Shown: positions 43,746-52,217 of the stretch, piece after piece
How the letters are laid out: each line of letters starts with the position of its first letter
How positions within the stretch are numbered: the stretch's first letter is position 1
NCBI RefSeq assembly: GCF_000720325.1
Contig: NZ_JOJM01000053.1
Coordinates: 1-64,000, forward strand
DNA from: Streptomyces sp. NRRL B-1347
GTDB lineage: Bacteria; Actinomycetota; Actinomycetes; Streptomycetales; Streptomycetaceae
DNA: 64,000 nucleotides
Reading direction: 5' to 3'
The notes under the pieces: generated by a model
Seen by the model: the letters and a program-made list of their open reading frames with translations, nothing else
Told to the model about the DNA's origin: nothing
Database searches by the model: none
Made by a program: the position numbers and the translations under genes

Positions 43746-44707
43746 GAGCCCGTCCCCTCACTCGCCGGGGCCGACCCGACCGGGCGGCCCCGCTCCGCCG
43801 CTCCCGCGCCGCGCGCCTCGGCCATGGTCGACCGCAGTTCGGCGGCGAGGTCGCGGCGCGCTCCGACGTAGGGCTTCAGGAGCGCCCCGTACGCGCCGGG
43901 CCTGCGCAGCTCCTGCCAGCGCCGGCCGTCGCCCGCGGCGGGCGCGGTGCCGTCGGCCGGGGCGTCGAGGTCGACGACCAGCACCTCCGGCTCGTCGCTG
44001 CCCGCCTGGGCGACGATGCCGCCCGGGGTGGTGACGAGGCTCGTGCCCGCGAAGTGGATCTCGACGAGACGGTCCCCGCGCACGCCCCTGACGACCCCGA
44101 CCGAGCTGGCGTAGACGATGTTGACGTCGTTCAGGTACGCCGCGGTGCGCAGCGCGTTCACCATCAGGGCCTGGTTCTGGCGGAGCGTTCCGCCCGGGAC
44201 GAAGATCGTGCGCGCTCCGGCGACGGCGAGGAGCCGGATGACTTCCGGGATCCAGAAGTCCGAGCACACGGCCACGCCGATCAGGCCGAACTCGGTGTCC
44301 ATGACGCCGAGCGACTCCGCCTGGCGGCACACCACCATCTCGTTGCCGAACGCGTGCGCCTTGACGGCGCGGTCGGTGACGGCTCCCTGCCTGCCGATGA
44401 CGAGCGAGGTGTTCCGGTACATCCCGTCCTGGAGGTCCTCCACGATCGAGCCGAGGACGATGTTCGTGTCGGCCTTGCGGGCCAGGGACTGGAAGCCGTC
44501 GACGACGGGCCCGGGGATCGGTGTGTCGGTGCGCCCCTTCAAGCCGTCCTGGCCCGGCATGTACCACGGCGGGCCGAGCAGGAACTCGGGGAAGCAGACC
44601 ATGTCGACGTCGCCGCCGGCGCAGACTTCCTCGATCGCCTTGTACGCGCTCTGCAGGCCTTCGTCGTGATCGTCGGCCCAGCGGGTCTGTACTACCGCTA
44701 CCCTCAT
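43742..44707 (-). CDS. Nitrilase-superfamily amidohydrolase 4, complete triad
   Basis: 321 residues. Glu in CFPEFLL, Lys in DRAVKAHAF and Cys in GVAVCSDFWIPE are all in place, so this is the only one of the four with a full catalytic set. It may hydrolyse an amide or, run in reverse or with a thioester, form one. A C-terminal alanine/arginine-rich tail extends past the fold. ATG at 44707 with GAGGAG 9 nt upstream and a 70-bp gap to the preceding ligase gene. Confidence 0.88.
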   Translation of the reverse strand: MRVAVVQTRWADDHDEGLQSAYKAIEEVCAGGDVDMVCFPEFLLGPPWYMPGQDGLKGRTDTPIPGPVVDGFQSLARKADTNIVLGSIVEDLQDGMYRNTSLVIGRQGAVTDRAVKAHAFGNEMVVCRQAESLGVMDTEFGLIGVAVCSDFWIPEVIRLLAVAGARTIFVPGGTLRQNQALMVNALRTAAYLNDVNIVYASSVGVVRGVRGDRLVEIHFAGTSLVTTPGGIVAQAGSDEPEVLVVDLDAPADGTAPAAGDGRRWQELRRPGAYGALLKPYVGARRDLAAELRSTMAEARGAGAAERGRPVGSAPASEGTGS

Positions 44708-44777
44708 ACGTCTCGTCTCCTCGAGATGCCACCGGTGGACCGACCGCGGCGAGGGCTTCGCCGCCGTCGGGAGAAGG

Positions 44778-45908
44778 TCAGGACACGGCGGTGTTCCAGT
44801 CGTCCACGGCGACGATCCTGACCTCGACGTCGACGTCCAGCTCTTCGCGCACGCGCTTCTCCAGCGACCGCTTCACCTCGCCGTCGCGGACCGCGTCCCC
44901 GTCCGTGACGGCGCACGTCACGTCGAATCCGCCGTTCCGGACCTGGCAGGCGAAGTGCGGCGCCAGGTCGGGGCGGTCGAAGACGACGCGCTCCACGTCG
45001 ACCGCGGAGACGGGCCCGCGGCGGGCGGGGACCGCCTCGGTCACGCGGCCGAGCGGTGTCAGGACGGCACTCTTCTCGCCGCAGGGGCACGGGCGGTCCG
45101 CCCCGCCCAGCTCGACGAGCTCGCCGGTCGCGCCGGGCCCGTCGCCCGCCGGGTCCGTGTCCGGGGCGGTCAGCAGCAGTTCGCCGCGGGCGACGGCACC
45201 CGGGTGCGCGCCGTCGCGGGGCCCTTCGGGGGCGGTCCGGCCGCCCGGTACGTCCCGTACGGACGCCCGCAGCCGGTGGTCGCACACGTGCAGCGCGCCG
45301 TGCGCGCAGGGAACGGCGACGGTCGGAGCCGACGGCGTCCCGTAGAGCGCGCGGGCCCGCGCCGCCCACGCGGCGCCGATCCGGTCGAGGCGCTCGCGCG
45401 AACAGGCCTCCCCCACGCAGATCACGGAGCGGACGGACGACCGGTCGAGCGGCCGCTCCGACGCGCCCGCGAGGCTCGCCAGTTCCGCGGCCAGGCTCGG
45501 CGAGCACACCAGGGCCGTCGCGCCGTACTCCTCGATCAGTCCGAGGAGCCGGGGCATCGGGCAGATGGTGTTGCTGGTGCCGACGGAGATGACGGACGCG
45601 CCGATCATCTCGATGGCGCGGTCCACTCCGGCGCCGACGAAGGACAGTTCGTACGGGGCCGCCACCACCACGACGTCGTCCGCGGTCAGGAGCTGGTCGA
45701 ACGCCAGGGCCAGGTCGATCTGGTCGAGGATCCACGCGTCCCGGGTGATGAGGACGGGGTGCGTGCGCCCCTCGCCGTCGACCCGTTCGCCGTAGCGCGC
45801 GCGGGCCGGTTCGCGGCCGCCGGCCCGGTGGGCCGGCCCGTCCGGTCCTGCACCCGGTGTCAGGAGCTCCAGGAAGCGCTCGTAGAGCCGCGATGTGGGC
45901 TCGGACAT
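44778..45908 (-). CDS. Phenylacetate-CoA-ligase-like protein without a normal phosphate loop
   Basis: 376 residues, shorter than the sister ligase at 52218 by about 80 at the N-terminus. Matching core blocks are DDVVVVAAPYELSFVGAGVDRAIEMIG region, ALVCSPSLA, VGEACS and the C-terminal subdomain. Where the sister has the AMP-phosphate loop DESSGTGDGRP, this one reads GERVDGEGRTHP, so the Ser/Thr/Gly loop is lost. ATG at 45908, 2 bp after the UvrA-fusion stop. It may be a scaffold, act only in acyl transfer, or pair with the intact ligase. Confidence 0.75.
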   Translation of the reverse strand: MSEPTSRLYERFLELLTPGAGPDGPAHRAGGREPARARYGERVDGEGRTHPVLITRDAWILDQIDLALAFDQLLTADDVVVVAAPYELSFVGAGVDRAIEMIGASVISVGTSNTICPMPRLLGLIEEYGATALVCSPSLAAELASLAGASERPLDRSSVRSVICVGEACSRERLDRIGAAWAARARALYGTPSAPTVAVPCAHGALHVCDHRLRASVRDVPGGRTAPEGPRDGAHPGAVARGELLLTAPDTDPAGDGPGATGELVELGGADRPCPCGEKSAVLTPLGRVTEAVPARRGPVSAVDVERVVFDRPDLAPHFACQVRNGGFDVTCAVTDGDAVRDGEVKRSLEKRVREELDVDVEVRIVAVDDWNTAVS

Positions 45909-45910
45909 GG

Positions 45911-48900
45911 TCACCTCACCCCTGCTTCGTCGTCGTACCTGCGCCATCCGTAGGCGTCGAGGGCGCTGTCGGCCGGGCCCGGGCGCAGCAGCGGCCGCTG
46001 GTCCTCCTTGGGGTTCATGTCGACGCTCACGGCCTTCGCCAGGACGAATTCGTGATCGCCGAGTTGGTACGCGGACTCCAAGCTGCAGTCGATGGTCCCG
46101 AAGGCTCCGGAGAGCCGGGGGCACCCGTTCGACGACGGGGTCCACGACAGGTCCTCGAAGCGGCTGTCGGGCCTGCCCTGGGAGAGCGCGGCTGCCACGT
46201 CCGTCTGGTGCTCGTCGAGGACGTTGACGCAGAACCGCCCTTCGCCCGCGATCGCCGACCAGCTGGTGCTGCGCGCCCTCACCAGGAAGCCGATGAGGGC
46301 GAGTTCCTCGGAGACGACGGTGAGCGAGCCGATCACGAGGCCGTAGGGCGTCGACCCGTTCTGCTCGGAGTGCCGCTTCGTCCCCGCGACCACCGTGATG
46401 GCCAGCGGAAGGAGCTCGGCGAGGCCCCGCAGGTCGGGCGCGGCGCCCTGCGGGGCGTGCTCCGCCCGCCCGGCCGTGAGGTCGGCATCGGCCGCCCGCG
46501 GGACCGGTGCGCCGACGTCGTCCCGCAGTCGGCGTACGTACTGGCCCGTGCTGCTGTCCGGGTTGTCGGCGAGGGTCTCCGGGGTGCCGCAGTGGATGAC
46601 GCGTCCGCCGTCGCCGCCCGCGCCGGGGCCGAGGTCGACGACCCAGTCCGAGATCGAGATGACCTTCGTGTCGTGCTCGATGACGATGATCGTGTTGCCC
46701 GTGGACAGGAGCCGCTCGAACAGCGTCAGGAGGTGGCGGATGTCGGCGGCGTGCAGTCCGCGCGTCGGCTCGTCGAAGATGAACAGCGTGCGGCTGCGGC
46801 GCTGCTTGAGGAGCTCGCCTGCGAGGTTGAGCCGCTGCGCCTCGCCGCCGGAGAGGGTGGTCGTCGCGCACCCCAGTTGCAGGTAGCCCAGGCCGAATTC
46901 GTTCAGGACGGTGAGGGCCTGCACGGCCTTGGGGCGGCTCTGCGCCTCGAACCAGTCGAGCGCGTCCTCGACGGTCATCGACAGGACGTCGTGGATGTTG
47001 CTGCCGCCGAGCCGCACGTCGAGGACGTGGTCCTGGAACTTGCGCCCTTCGCACTCCGGGCACACGACGAACTCGCTCTTGAAGAGGGTCATCTCGATCT
47101 CGGAGAGGCCGAGCCCCTTGCAGGCCTCGCAGCGGCCGCCGGGCACGTTCGGGCTGAACTGCGCGCGGCCCAGGCCGCGTTCGGCCGCGTCGGCGCTGGC
47201 GGCGAAGGCGTCCCGGAGGTGGTCGCTGATGCCGATGCAGGTGACGAGGGTGCTGCGGCTCGACCTGCCGATGGCGCGCTGCTCGACGTGGATGACCTCG
47301 TCCAGGGCGTCCGCGCCCGCGACGTCGGCGCTGTCGTCCGCCACCCCCGCCACGCGCCGGGCGATGGCGCGCGACACGGCGTCGTGGACTCCCGCCACCA
47401 GTGAGCTCTTGCCCGCGCCCGACACCCCGGAGACGCAGGTGAGGCCGCCGAGCGGGAACCTCGCGGTCTGCCGTACGACGTTGTTGCGCGAGACGTCGCG
47501 CACCTCGAGCCAGCCCCCGTCGCCCAGGTCGGCCTTGGTGCGGGTCGGCGCGGACGAGAGCAGGGCGGCCGCCGTCGGCGACTGGACGGCGTCGAGGAGG
47601 TCGGCGAAGCGGCCTTCGAAGACGACTTCGCCGCCGCGCGCACCCGCGCCCGGGCCCAGCTCGACGATCCAGTCGGCGGCTCTGATCACGGTCTCGTCGT
47701 GCTCGATGACGATGACGGTGTTCCCGAGGTCCCTGAGCCGGCGCAGCGAGGTGAGGAGCTTGCCGGTGTCGCTCTCGTGGAGACCGGCGGTCGGCTCGTC
47801 CAGGACGTACATGACGCCGGTCAGATCGCTGGCGAGGTGCTGGGCGAGGAGCAGCCGCTGGAGCTCGCCGCCGGACAGCGTCGCCACCGGCCGTTGCAGG
47901 TGCAGATGGCCGAGGCCGACCTCCACGATGTTTGCGCTCTGTTTGACGATCGCGGCCGCGAGCTCGCGGACCTGCGGCGGCAGACCGCCCGACGACAGGC
48001 TCGCGCGCAACCGGACGACCGAGTTCGACAGCTCGTCGCTCTGGAAGTCGTGGAAGGCGTGCCCCGCGACCGTCGCCTTGAGCGACTCGGGCCGGAGCCG
48101 TCCGCCGGCGCACGCGGAGCACGGTTCCTTTCCGAGGTAGTTCGTGAACGCGTTGCGCCGCGACGCGGACGTCGTGTTCTTGTAGGAACGCTGGAGGAAT
48201 CCCAGGATGCCTTCGAAGCGGAAGTCGTTCGTGACCTTGCGGACCTTGATCGTGTACACCGTGTCCGAGCCGTGGAGCACCCGCTCCAGCTGTTCCGAAT
48301 TCAATGATTCATACGGTGTGTCGAGGTCGAGGCCGATGTCCGCCGCCATCGCCTCGAAGACCTTGCGGACATTGGGAATCGCGAAGGTGCCCGGATCCGC
48401 GTTGTCCCAGATCTCCCTGAGCGTCTTCGAGTGGTCGGGGATGATTTTCTCCAGTGAGAAGTCGACGATCTCACCGACCCCGTCGCAGTGCAGGCACTTG
48501 CCCTCTTTCCTGTTGGGACTGAAGTGCCTCGCCGTGTGCGGCTCGGCGAAACAGCCGCAGTCGTCGCAGAACAGGTCGGGCTTCGTCGCACCCAGACAGG
48601 CCGGGCAGACGGGCCTGGATCCCGCCCCGAACAGCAGGCGGTAGAGCCCGTCGAGACCGGTGAGCGTGCCGACGGTCGAGCGCGGATTCGACAGGCCGCC
48701 GTCCCGCTGGCGCAACGCCACGGGCGGCTGCGTGCCCGCTATCCGGTCGAATTGGTAGTCCCCGTCCCCCATGTCGAGGGACTTGCTCGACAGGGCACCC
48801 AAGTACAGCGACTTCGAGTGCTCGAAGAGGGTGTCGATGACGAGGGACGACTTCCCCGAACCCGAGACTCCGACGGCGACGACGAGCTTTCCCTTCGGGA

Positions 48901-48967
48901 AGGAGACGTCGACGGACTTCAGATTGTGGGTGGACACTCCCTCGAGAACAATGCTGTCAACACTCAT
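45911..48967 (-). CDS. UvrA-like ATPase fused to a C-terminal flavin reductase domain
   Basis: 1018 residues. Residues 1 to about 835 are a UvrA-type tandem ABC ATPase. Walker A sites are GVSGSGKSS (33-41) and GVSGAGKSS; signatures are LSGGELQR and LSGGEAQR; Walker B sites are VLDEPTAGLH and FDEPTRGLH. Zinc-type Cys pairs include CPACLG, CDDC, CLHC, CSAC, CEAC and CPEC. From about 845 the sequence becomes a flavin-reductase-like domain (LPLAITVVAG, FCVNVLDEHQ, LGDHEFVLAKAV), as in HpaC. UvrA-like proteins such as DrrC give self-resistance to DNA-binding drugs; the reductase would feed reduced flavin to the HpaB-like monooxygenase whose gene overlaps this start by 11 bp. I know of no standard family with this fusion. 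No frameshift or stop separates the two parts. Confidence 0.9.
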   Translation of the reverse strand: MSVDSIVLEGVSTHNLKSVDVSFPKGKLVVAVGVSGSGKSSLVIDTLFEHSKSLYLGALSSKSLDMGDGDYQFDRIAGTQPPVALRQRDGGLSNPRSTVGTLTGLDGLYRLLFGAGSRPVCPACLGATKPDLFCDDCGCFAEPHTARHFSPNRKEGKCLHCDGVGEIVDFSLEKIIPDHSKTLREIWDNADPGTFAIPNVRKVFEAMAADIGLDLDTPYESLNSEQLERVLHGSDTVYTIKVRKVTNDFRFEGILGFLQRSYKNTTSASRRNAFTNYLGKEPCSACAGGRLRPESLKATVAGHAFHDFQSDELSNSVVRLRASLSSGGLPPQVRELAAAIVKQSANIVEVGLGHLHLQRPVATLSGGELQRLLLAQHLASDLTGVMYVLDEPTAGLHESDTGKLLTSLRRLRDLGNTVIVIEHDETVIRAADWIVELGPGAGARGGEVVFEGRFADLLDAVQSPTAAALLSSAPTRTKADLGDGGWLEVRDVSRNNVVRQTARFPLGGLTCVSGVSGAGKSSLVAGVHDAVSRAIARRVAGVADDSADVAGADALDEVIHVEQRAIGRSSRSTLVTCIGISDHLRDAFAASADAAERGLGRAQFSPNVPGGRCEACKGLGLSEIEMTLFKSEFVVCPECEGRKFQDHVLDVRLGGSNIHDVLSMTVEDALDWFEAQSRPKAVQALTVLNEFGLGYLQLGCATTTLSGGEAQRLNLAGELLKQRRSRTLFIFDEPTRGLHAADIRHLLTLFERLLSTGNTIIVIEHDTKVISISDWVVDLGPGAGGDGGRVIHCGTPETLADNPDSSTGQYVRRLRDDVGAPVPRAADADLTAGRAEHAPQGAAPDLRGLAELLPLAITVVAGTKRHSEQNGSTPYGLVIGSLTVVSEELALIGFLVRARSTSWSAIAGEGRFCVNVLDEHQTDVAAALSQGRPDSRFEDLSWTPSSNGCPRLSGAFGTIDCSLESAYQLGDHEFVLAKAVSVDMNPKEDQRPLLRPGPADSALDAYGWRRYDDEAGVR

Positions 48968-50465
48968 GACTGCCGTTCCGTCCTGCGATGAGCTTGCGGA
49001 CCTGGCTCTCGCACCGCTCCAGGTCCGGATACGTGGCGTACAGCATCGAGCGGACCCGGGCCGGGTCGCCGCGGTTCCAGGACTCGTACAGCTCCTGGCG
49101 CATCCCGAAGCGGTCCACGACGAGATCCGCGGCGAGGCCGAAGATCCGGGCCTTCTCGTCCACGCCGATGTCGCGCCCGCACATGTAGGTGTCCAGGACG
49201 CCGCGCAGTTCGGCCGCGCCCAGGTCGCCGTGCGTGGGCTGCATGATCAGTCCCGACGCCCCGATCTGCCGGACGATCGCCGACGCCCGGGTCGAGAAGC
49301 CGCCCGCGACGGCGTCGAGCGCGGCCGTGGAGCCGGGGGCGACGAGTCCGGACGCGGTCTGTGCGCACTCGGCGTCCACCGCGGCGAGCCCGAGCCGCAC
49401 GACCTCGACGTACGACGTCAACTCACCCAGCAGATTGCTGACTTCGCGGAACTTGTCGACGCCGATCGCCTGGGCGAGGAGCGACGCCACGCCGAGCATG
49501 GTCCGCAGGCGGTAGTAGAAGCGGAGCTGGCCGGTGTAGAGCGACCACTTGTTCAGCTCGTGGAACCCGCGGGCGGCCACGCCGGAGTCGTCGAGCAGGA
49601 ACACCCGCGACATCGGCACGAACACGTCGTCGAACACCAGCATGGCGTCCTGCTCGTCGTACCGCGAGGCCAGGCCGCCGGATTCGTCGACGTACGACTT
49701 CCGGCACAGGACGCGGAGGCCCGGGGTGCCGATGGGGATCCCGAACCAGCAGACGTAGCTCGGATCCTGTCGGAGGTAGTTCGCCGGTGAGAGGTAGATG
49801 AGCACCTCGTGGGCATAGGGGGCCAGGGTCGCGATCTGCTTCGCGCCCCGTACGACGATGCCGTCCGCGCCGCGCCGCACCACGCGCAGTCCGAGTTCGG
49901 GACGCTCGACGGGGCTCGACGACCGGTCGATCTGCGGATCGCCCAGGCCGTGGGTGAGCGACAGGTCGTTCTCCCGGCAGTAGTGGTAGTAGTTCTCCGC
50001 GTTGCGGCCGAACTCCGGATCCACGTTGGCGAGCTCGAAGCGGTAGTCGTAGAGCCCGACCACGACGTTCGCCATGAAGTCGGGCACCCGGGAGAGCTGA
50101 CCGCCCGAACTCTCCGCCCAGCGGTGGGAGTTGCGCCACTTCCAGGTGAGCTCCTCGCGGCTTGACGGTGCGAGGTAGGAGCGGCTGACCAGTCTGCCCG
50201 TGGTGTCGGACCGGTAGAGCATCTCGTCCGCGCGTCCCGGCGCGTGCTGGTCGTCGTAGAGGCCCGCAAGGGTGGACAGCATCGGCCGGAACCGCGGTTC
50301 AGCGGTCACGTCGACCCTGCGTCCGTCGGACCAGACCTCCCGCTTGTCGCGGAGGCTGGCCGTGTAGTCCGACCCTCGCCACGCGCCCCCGGGGGAGCCC
50401 GGCAGGATCTCGATGTCGTTGCCCGGCCCCGCGGCGTCGGAGGCCCTCGGTTCTGCCGTCGTCAC
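48957..50465 (-). CDS. HpaB-like FADH2-dependent aromatic monooxygenase
   Basis: 502 residues of the 4-hydroxyphenylacetate 3-monooxygenase large-subunit family. The acyl-CoA-dehydrogenase-like fold shows in DPQIDRSSSP, GAKQIATLAPYAHEVLIY (cited by region), WFGIPIGTPGL, DDVFVPMSRVFL and GDLGAAELRGVLDTY. These enzymes hydroxylate phenols ortho to the OH using flavin reduced by a separate reductase; that partner is probably the domain fused to UvrA in the next gene. The GTG at 50465 is chosen for AGGAG 8 nt upstream. Probable substrates are tyrosine- or indole-derived phenols. Confidence 0.9.
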   Translation of the reverse strand: MTTAEPRASDAAGPGNDIEILPGSPGGAWRGSDYTASLRDKREVWSDGRRVDVTAEPRFRPMLSTLAGLYDDQHAPGRADEMLYRSDTTGRLVSRSYLAPSSREELTWKWRNSHRWAESSGGQLSRVPDFMANVVVGLYDYRFELANVDPEFGRNAENYYHYCRENDLSLTHGLGDPQIDRSSSPVERPELGLRVVRRGADGIVVRGAKQIATLAPYAHEVLIYLSPANYLRQDPSYVCWFGIPIGTPGLRVLCRKSYVDESGGLASRYDEQDAMLVFDDVFVPMSRVFLLDDSGVAARGFHELNKWSLYTGQLRFYYRLRTMLGVASLLAQAIGVDKFREVSNLLGELTSYVEVVRLGLAAVDAECAQTASGLVAPGSTAALDAVAGGFSTRASAIVRQIGASGLIMQPTHGDLGAAELRGVLDTYMCGRDIGVDEKARIFGLAADLVVDRFGMRQELYESWNRGDPARVRSMLYATYPDLERCESQVRKLIAGRNGSHEC

Positions 50466-50476
50466 CGTCAGCACTC

Positions 50477-51958
50477 CTAGGGGTTGCGCTCGGCCGCACC
50501 CGAGCGGAACGGCTGGTAGCTCTGCTCCTGCACCTGCGGGAAGTACTCGCGCGTCGCCTCGCCCACCACGCGCATCAGCTCGGAGTCGACCGACGCCGGA
50601 TCCGCGATGAGCTTGGCGAGCGGGGAGTCCGGCGCGGAGTTCGACAGGCTCACGCGCCGGGCGCGGTGGATCGCGGCGAGCGCGCTCTGGGAGTTCGCCG
50701 CCTCCCGCATCTTGTAGACCGCCTGCGGCCCGTCCGGGATGCCGATCATCGACTTCGTCCCGCCGCTGCCCAGGCAGTTCCGCGGCATGTGCAGATGCTC
50801 GTGCCGCCACTCCTGGTGGGCGAAGTGCAGTTGGAAGGCCTGGTCGACCACGCTGTGCCGCAGCCAGGCCGCGGAGTCCTCGTGCCGGCGCTCGTCGATG
50901 TCCCGGACGGCCTCGTCGAGGGAGGGCGCGCCGAGCGACCCCAGCCACGTCTCCAGGTCGTTCCACAGGTGCTTGAACAGGTCCTTGAACATGTGCTGTT
51001 TGATGGCCAGCGAGTGCGTGCCGCTCGCCGGGCCGAGGTTGGTCCGGAACTCGTGGTACTCGCCGGTCGCCAGGTGTTCGGCCATGACGCGCTGCGCCTC
51101 GACGATCGGCTCCAGCATCGTCCGGCAGGCCGCGAGGTGCTGCGCCGACTCGCTCAGGGACGCCGCGCGCAGCTGCCGGACGGCGACTTCGAGGTGGTCA
51201 TTGGTCTCGGCGCACAGGATCTCCGGGATCTGGTGGAGCGCGACGAACTCGCCGTGCAGCGTGCGCGCGTTCAGCTCGGTCGCGGCGACCGCCCTCGCGA
51301 GGATCTCGGTGGACAGGAGTTCGTCGACACTGCTGCGGGTCTCCACCGGGATCCCGGTGAGGTCGCCCTCCCACTTCGTCGCGTCGTGACAGCCGATCCT
51401 GATGCCGTGCAGCACGCGGTACAGGGAGTCGTCGATGCTCTTGGACGCGATCGTCGCGCGGGCCACGTCCGGCGCCCCGAGCAGAAGCGATTCTTTCACG
51501 GTCTCTTCGAGGCCGCGCAGCGCGTCGGCGTACGCCGCGTACCCGGCGGAATCCGCGATGCTGATGTTCGTGGTCCCGGCGGTGCTGCTCGCGCCGAAGA
51601 TGCTGCGCAGGTCGAACATCACCGAGCCGAGCTTGCGCAGCAACCGGTGGAACCCGTTGCTCCACTGGACGTGGCGGGACGCGCCCGCGATGTCCGCGGC
51701 CTCGACGCACGCCTGTGTCCGCGCCGCCATCCGCACCAGGTTGAGCAGGCACACCTCCGCGGCCTGGAAGACGGCGCACACCAACGAGTCGTACGACGCC
51801 TGGGGCACACCGCGCGACTCCCTCGCCAGGGCCAGGAGGTCGATGCGGTGCAGTTGGTCGTAGCTCTCGGCCACCGGTCCGAGTGCGGTCGTCCGCCGCC
51901 CGTCGGCGGCGCCTTCAGCACCCGCTTCGGCCCGCCCCGGATGTTCTAGGCTTGACAT
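50477..51958 (-). CDS. Heme-dependent aromatic oxygenase (tryptophan 2,3-dioxygenase superfamily)
   Basis: 493 residues, almost all helical. The C-terminal block HFAHQEWRHEHLHM followed by GSGGTKSMIG matches the TDO-fold end (His-rich helix, then GTGGSxG loop); the N-terminal SYDQLHRIDLLALA resembles its substrate-binding start. The superfamily covers TDO and the heme tyrosine hydroxylases of lincomycin, anthramycin and saframycin pathways. Hydroxylation of tyrosine to DOPA, or ring cleavage of tryptophan, are the main options. ATG at 51958, 7 bp after the ferredoxin stop, suggesting that ferredoxin may serve it. Confidence 0.72.
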   Translation of the reverse strand: MSSLEHPGRAEAGAEGAADGRRTTALGPVAESYDQLHRIDLLALARESRGVPQASYDSLVCAVFQAAEVCLLNLVRMAARTQACVEAADIAGASRHVQWSNGFHRLLRKLGSVMFDLRSIFGASSTAGTTNISIADSAGYAAYADALRGLEETVKESLLLGAPDVARATIASKSIDDSLYRVLHGIRIGCHDATKWEGDLTGIPVETRSSVDELLSTEILARAVAATELNARTLHGEFVALHQIPEILCAETNDHLEVAVRQLRAASLSESAQHLAACRTMLEPIVEAQRVMAEHLATGEYHEFRTNLGPASGTHSLAIKQHMFKDLFKHLWNDLETWLGSLGAPSLDEAVRDIDERRHEDSAAWLRHSVVDQAFQLHFAHQEWRHEHLHMPRNCLGSGGTKSMIGIPDGPQAVYKMREAANSQSALAAIHRARRVSLSNSAPDSPLAKLIADPASVDSELMRVVGEATREYFPQVQEQSYQPFRSGAAERNP

Positions 51959-51965
51959 TCCGCCA

Positions 51966-52214
51966 TCACTCCTCCGTAGCCCCAGCCAGATACCGGATCG
52001 ATTCGGTCGGGCACGATTCCAGCGCGTCGATCACGCATTCGAGCTCAGCCATCGTCTCGGGCTGTTTGCAGACGTAGTGGACGTCGTTGTCGACGTCGCA
52101 TTCGAAGTTCTCTGGTGCGAGGTCCTGGCAGAGACGGCAGTCGATGCAGGTCTGATCGATCGCGAACCGCCCCGCGAGCGGGAGGCGGGTGGGAAGCGGC
52201 AGTTCGGTCGGCAC
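51966..52214 (-). CDS. Single-cluster ferredoxin
   Basis: 82 residues with CIDCRLCQDLAPE and a distal SCPTESI, giving the CxxCxxC...C set for one 4Fe-4S cluster. It starts (GTG at 52214) 3 bp after the stop of the intact ligase and ends 7 bp before the heme oxygenase gene. It could supply electrons to the heme oxygenase, the molybdopterin enzyme or the radical SAM proteins. Confidence 0.9.
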   Translation of the reverse strand: MPTELPLPTRLPLAGRFAIDQTCIDCRLCQDLAPENFECDVDNDVHYVCKQPETMAELECVIDALESCPTESIRYLAGATEE

Positions 52215-52217
52215 GCC

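Noticed and set aside
45909..48122. The long frame that continues upstream of the 376-residue ligase-like protein through the UvrA gene
   Set aside because: The extension is arginine/proline-rich shadow sequence of the UvrA fusion; the ligase-like product begins at the ATG at 45908.
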